Assembly (NCBI GenBank): GCA_002372575.1
Contig: DFHC01000013.1
Span: forward strand, 7,002 to 14,285
DNA length: 7,284 nucleotides
DNA from: a bacterium UBA3734
GTDB lineage: Bacteria; Bacteroidota; Bacteroidia; Bacteroidales; Bacteroidaceae
Direction: 5' to 3'
A model generated the notes under the pieces. The model saw nothing but the letters and a program-made list of their open reading frames with translations. It did not search any database and was not told where the DNA came from. The position numbers and the translations under genes are program-made. Position 1 is the first letter of the stretch; each line of letters opens with the position of its first letter. Below, in pieces: positions 5,562-7,284 of this stretch.

Positions 5562-6656
5562 ATGAAACAGAAAATCATTTTTTCCGAGGCCCTGGAACAG
5601 GACTTGCAGCGCGAAATTGAAGCCTGCCGTCCCGACCGTCTGCTCGTCTTGACCGATGAGAACACGCAGGCGCATTGCTGGCCGATGATAAGCCGTTTTC
5701 CCTGTATGACGACAGCGACGGCCGTGACGATTCCCTCGGGCGACGAAAACAAGACCCTCGAGAGCCTCTCGCAAGTGTGGAGCGCGCTGCAAAAGGGCGG
5801 AGCCACGCGCCACTCGCTGCTCGTGAACCTCGGCGGCGGTATGCTCACCGACCTTGGCGGCTTTGCGGCCTCGACTTTCAAGCGTGGCATGCGATTCATC
5901 AATATTCCCACGACGCTTTTGGCGATGGTCGATGCTTCAGTGGGCGGAAAAACGGGTGTCAATTTCGGCGGACTGAAGAATGAAATTGGAGTGTTTAGCG
6001 AGGCGCAGGCCGTCATCATCGACACGGATTTCCTTCGCACGCTCGACCACGAAAACCTGCTCTCGGGCTACGCCGAAATGCTCAAGCACGGCCTGCTCGA
6101 CACCACGGAACACTGGGCGCAGCTCCTAAAATCTCCTTTCACTCCCCTTTCACTCCCTCTTTATTGCTCCTTCGCTCCCCTTCTCCAACGTAGCATCGCC
6201 GTGAAGGAGCGCATCGTGGAGGCTGACCCGCATGAAAAAGGCCTGCGCAAGGCCCTGAACCTCGGCCACACCTTTGGCCACGCTTTTGAGGAATGGTCGT
6301 TCAGGAGTTCAGGAGTTCAGGAGTTCAGGAGTTCGGGAGTCCGTCCGTTGTTACATGGCTACGCCGTGGCCTACGGCCTCATTTGCGAGCTTTATCTGAG
6401 CACTGTGAAATGCGGTTTTCTCATCGAGAAAATGCGTCAGACCGTGCAGTTCATCCGTGAAAATTACGCTGCCGACCTCCATTTCACTTGCGACGACTAC
6501 CCCGAACTGCTCCACCTGATGCAACACGACAAGAAAAACGTCGCCGGCACCATCAATTTCACGCTTCTGGCCGACATCGGCGACATTCGCCTCGACCAGA
6601 CTGCCACGGAAGCCGAAATCCGCGAGGCACTCGACTTCCTGCGCGAGGGATTTTGA
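5562..6656 (+). CDS. aroB: 3-dehydroquinate synthase
   Basis: A 364-residue NAD- and metal-dependent enzyme of the second shikimate-pathway step, converting DAHP to 3-dehydroquinate in the cytoplasm. Visible motifs: nucleotide-binding GGGMLTDLGGF (91-101); PTTLLAMVDASVGGKTG (116-132); zinc ligands E172 (SGYAEMLKHG), H236 (NLGHTFGH) and H265 (LLHGYAVA); and HDKKN (322-326). The length is near the usual 350-360. I chose ATG 5562 rather than an upstream in-frame TTG at 5553, because MKQKIIFSE matches how the family begins and the TTG is part of the promoter box. Two repeat tracts are read through. A CT-rich stretch encodes about residues 190-203. An octamer array encodes about 247-260, making the segment between the two zinc histidines about 10 residues longer than in the Bacteroides form I remember. 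All catalytic residues are retained. Confidence 0.95.
   Translation: MKQKIIFSEALEQDLQREIEACRPDRLLVLTDENTQAHCWPMISRFPCMTTATAVTIPSGDENKTLESLSQVWSALQKGGATRHSLLVNLGGGMLTDLGGFAASTFKRGMRFINIPTTLLAMVDASVGGKTGVNFGGLKNEIGVFSEAQAVIIDTDFLRTLDHENLLSGYAEMLKHGLLDTTEHWAQLLKSPFTPLSLPLYCSFAPLLQRSIAVKERIVEADPHEKGLRKALNLGHTFGHAFEEWSFRSSGVQEFRSSGVRPLLHGYAVAYGLICELYLSTVKCGFLIEKMRQTVQFIRENYAADLHFTCDDYPELLHLMQHDKKNVAGTINFTLLADIGDIRLDQTATEAEIREALDFLREGF
6132..6188 (+). repeat. CT-rich 11-mer tract within aroB
   Basis: Two perfect copies of CCTTTCACTCC lie at 6135-6145 and 6146-6156. They are followed by degenerate CT-rich sequence with further TCC/CTCCC steps up to about 6188, including CTCCTTCGCTCCCC. The tract encodes about residues 191-209 (SPFTPLSLPL onward), in a helical-to-loop region that is poorly conserved in the family and lies between E172 and the VKERIV motif. 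The protein is only about 3 residues longer here than the Bacteroides form I recall, so this may be replacement or drift rather than a clean insertion. Confidence 0.5.
6301..6340 (+). repeat. Octamer tandem array within aroB
   Basis: Five 8-bp units lie in perfect phase: TCAGGAGT four times, then TCGGGAGT. Being 8 bp, the array is read with a 24-bp (8-residue) period, and the product shows FRSSGV twice (residues 247-252 and 255-260). No stop occurs in the aroB frame. The array sits between the codons for zinc ligands H236 and H265. One unit gained or lost would shift the frame before H265. Confidence 0.9.
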
Positions 6657-6693
6657 CAGCTGGAAATCGCAAAAAATGAAAATAAATGTGCAA

Positions 6694-6728
6694 TTTGGCA
6701 GAAAAGTCGTTTTTTTACACTAACTTTG
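6694..6728 (+). promoter_or_regulatory. Bacteroidetes-type promoter for lysS
   Basis: TAACTTTG at 6721-6728 is an exact TAnnTTTG -7 box. The nearest upstream TTTG is at 6694-6697, a 23-nt spacer and slightly longer than the usual 19-21, so the -33 element is weak or different. The box lies 32 nt before the lysS ATG, giving a predicted leader of roughly 25 nt. No terminator hairpin is visible between aroB and this promoter, so some read-through from aroB is possible. Confidence 0.7.
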
Positions 6729-6760
6729 CACCCACGAACAAGCATTTTGAACAGAATTTT

Positions 6761-7284
6761 ATGAATATACTCGAACTCAGCGAACAGGAGATTGTTCGCA
6801 GACAATGTCTTCAGGAACTGCGCGAGATGGGCATCAATCCCTATCCCGCCGCCGAATTTCCCACCAACGCCTTTTCCACCGAAATCCGCCAGAAAGTTGA
6901 AAGTGGTGAGTGGAATATTGATAACAACGATGACGAACTCCCCGAGGTGTGCATTGCGGGCCGCATGATGAGCCGTCGCGTGATGGGAAAGGCCAGTTTT
7001 GCCGAGTTGCAGGACTCGAAGGGCAGGATTCAGGTGTACGTTTCGCGCGACGACCTTTGCCCCGACGAAAATAAAGACCTTTACAACGTCGTTTTCAAGA
7101 AACTCTTGGACATCGGCGACTTCATCGGCATCAAGGGCTTTGTGTTCCGCACACAGACGGGAGAAATCTCCGTGCATGCCAAGGAACTGACCGTGCTGTC
7201 GAAGAGCCTCAAGCCGCTGCCCATCGTGAAATATAAAGACGGTGTGGCGTACGATAAGTTCGACGACCCCGAGCTGCGCTACCG
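6761..7284 (+). CDS. lysS: Lysyl-tRNA synthetase, class II, N-terminal part (truncated by window end)
   Basis: An open frame starts with ATG at 6761 and continues to the window edge (174 complete codons). It begins MNILELSEQEIVRRQ, then has CLQELREMGINPYPAAEF, the GRMMSRRVMGKASFAELQDS segment and GRIQVYVSRDD. GDFIGIKGFVFRTQTGEISVHA and SLKPLPIVKYKDG follow, ending just inside the DPELRYR motif. These are the helical N-terminal extension and anticodon-binding OB fold of class II LysRS, which charges tRNA-Lys. The ORF has no stop inside the window. The catalytic class II motifs 1-3 lie beyond it. The gene has its own promoter, 104 bp after aroB. No riboswitch-like leader or repeat insertion is seen in the visible part. 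Confidence 0.96.
   Translation, partial: MNILELSEQEIVRRQCLQELREMGINPYPAAEFPTNAFSTEIRQKVESGEWNIDNNDDELPEVCIAGRMMSRRVMGKASFAELQDSKGRIQVYVSRDDLCPDENKDLYNVVFKKLLDIGDFIGIKGFVFRTQTGEISVHAKELTVLSKSLKPLPIVKYKDGVAYDKFDDPELRY

Noticed and set aside
6497..7177. 226-codon minus-strand open frame across the aroB end and lysS start
   Set aside because: Antisense to two conserved genes and running through their promoter region; no family resemblance.

Overview
The window looks like chromosomal DNA from a member of the Bacteroidales (Prevotella/Bacteroides-like, on the GC-rich side). Four things point there. The proteins read like Bacteroidales orthologues (Frr, RsgA, AroB, LysS). There is a large outer-membrane beta-barrel protein with an N-terminal carboxypeptidase-regulatory-like domain. 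Promoter -7 boxes have the form TAnnTTTG, and gene starts lack Shine-Dalgarno sequences. This placement is recognition from memory, not a database result.

Layout. Positions 1-1080 (+) hold the last 20 codons of frr (ribosome recycling factor) followed 17 bp later by rsgA (30S-maturation GTPase, TTG start), a translation-related pair. A bidirectional hairpin terminator (about 1097-1140) separates rsgA from a convergent two-gene unit on the minus strand. That unit is transcribed from an outer-membrane barrel protein (5452-2459) into a secreted alpha/beta hydrolase (2437-1142) with a 21-bp gap. A 109-bp divergent region then leads to aroB (5562-6656, +; 3-dehydroquinate synthase), whose TAnnTTTG box lies only 6 nt before the ATG. 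Next comes lysS (6761 to the window end, +; lysyl-tRNA synthetase N-terminal part) with its own promoter box. No tRNA, rRNA, CRISPR, transposase or phage gene is visible, and no gene-free stretch exceeds about 110 bp.

The notable feature is a set of short repeats of different design lying inside, or exactly between, ordinary conserved genes. An 87-bp GC-rich double-hairpin element sits in frame in rsgA between the G2 and G3 motifs. A 112-bp array of sixteen heptamers sits in the hydrolase gene between the catalytic Asp and His codons. A related three-unit heptamer array fills the frr-rsgA gap and overlaps the rsgA start codon. An octamer array (5 units) lies in aroB between two zinc-ligand histidines, and a CT-rich 11-mer tract lies elsewhere in aroB. 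All leave the reading frame open and fall in predicted loops, so the genes look intact but carry repeat-encoded peptides. Because unit lengths of 7, 8 and 11 are not multiples of 3, a change of one unit would break the host gene. These loci are therefore candidates for slippage-driven variation or for domesticated repeat insertions.
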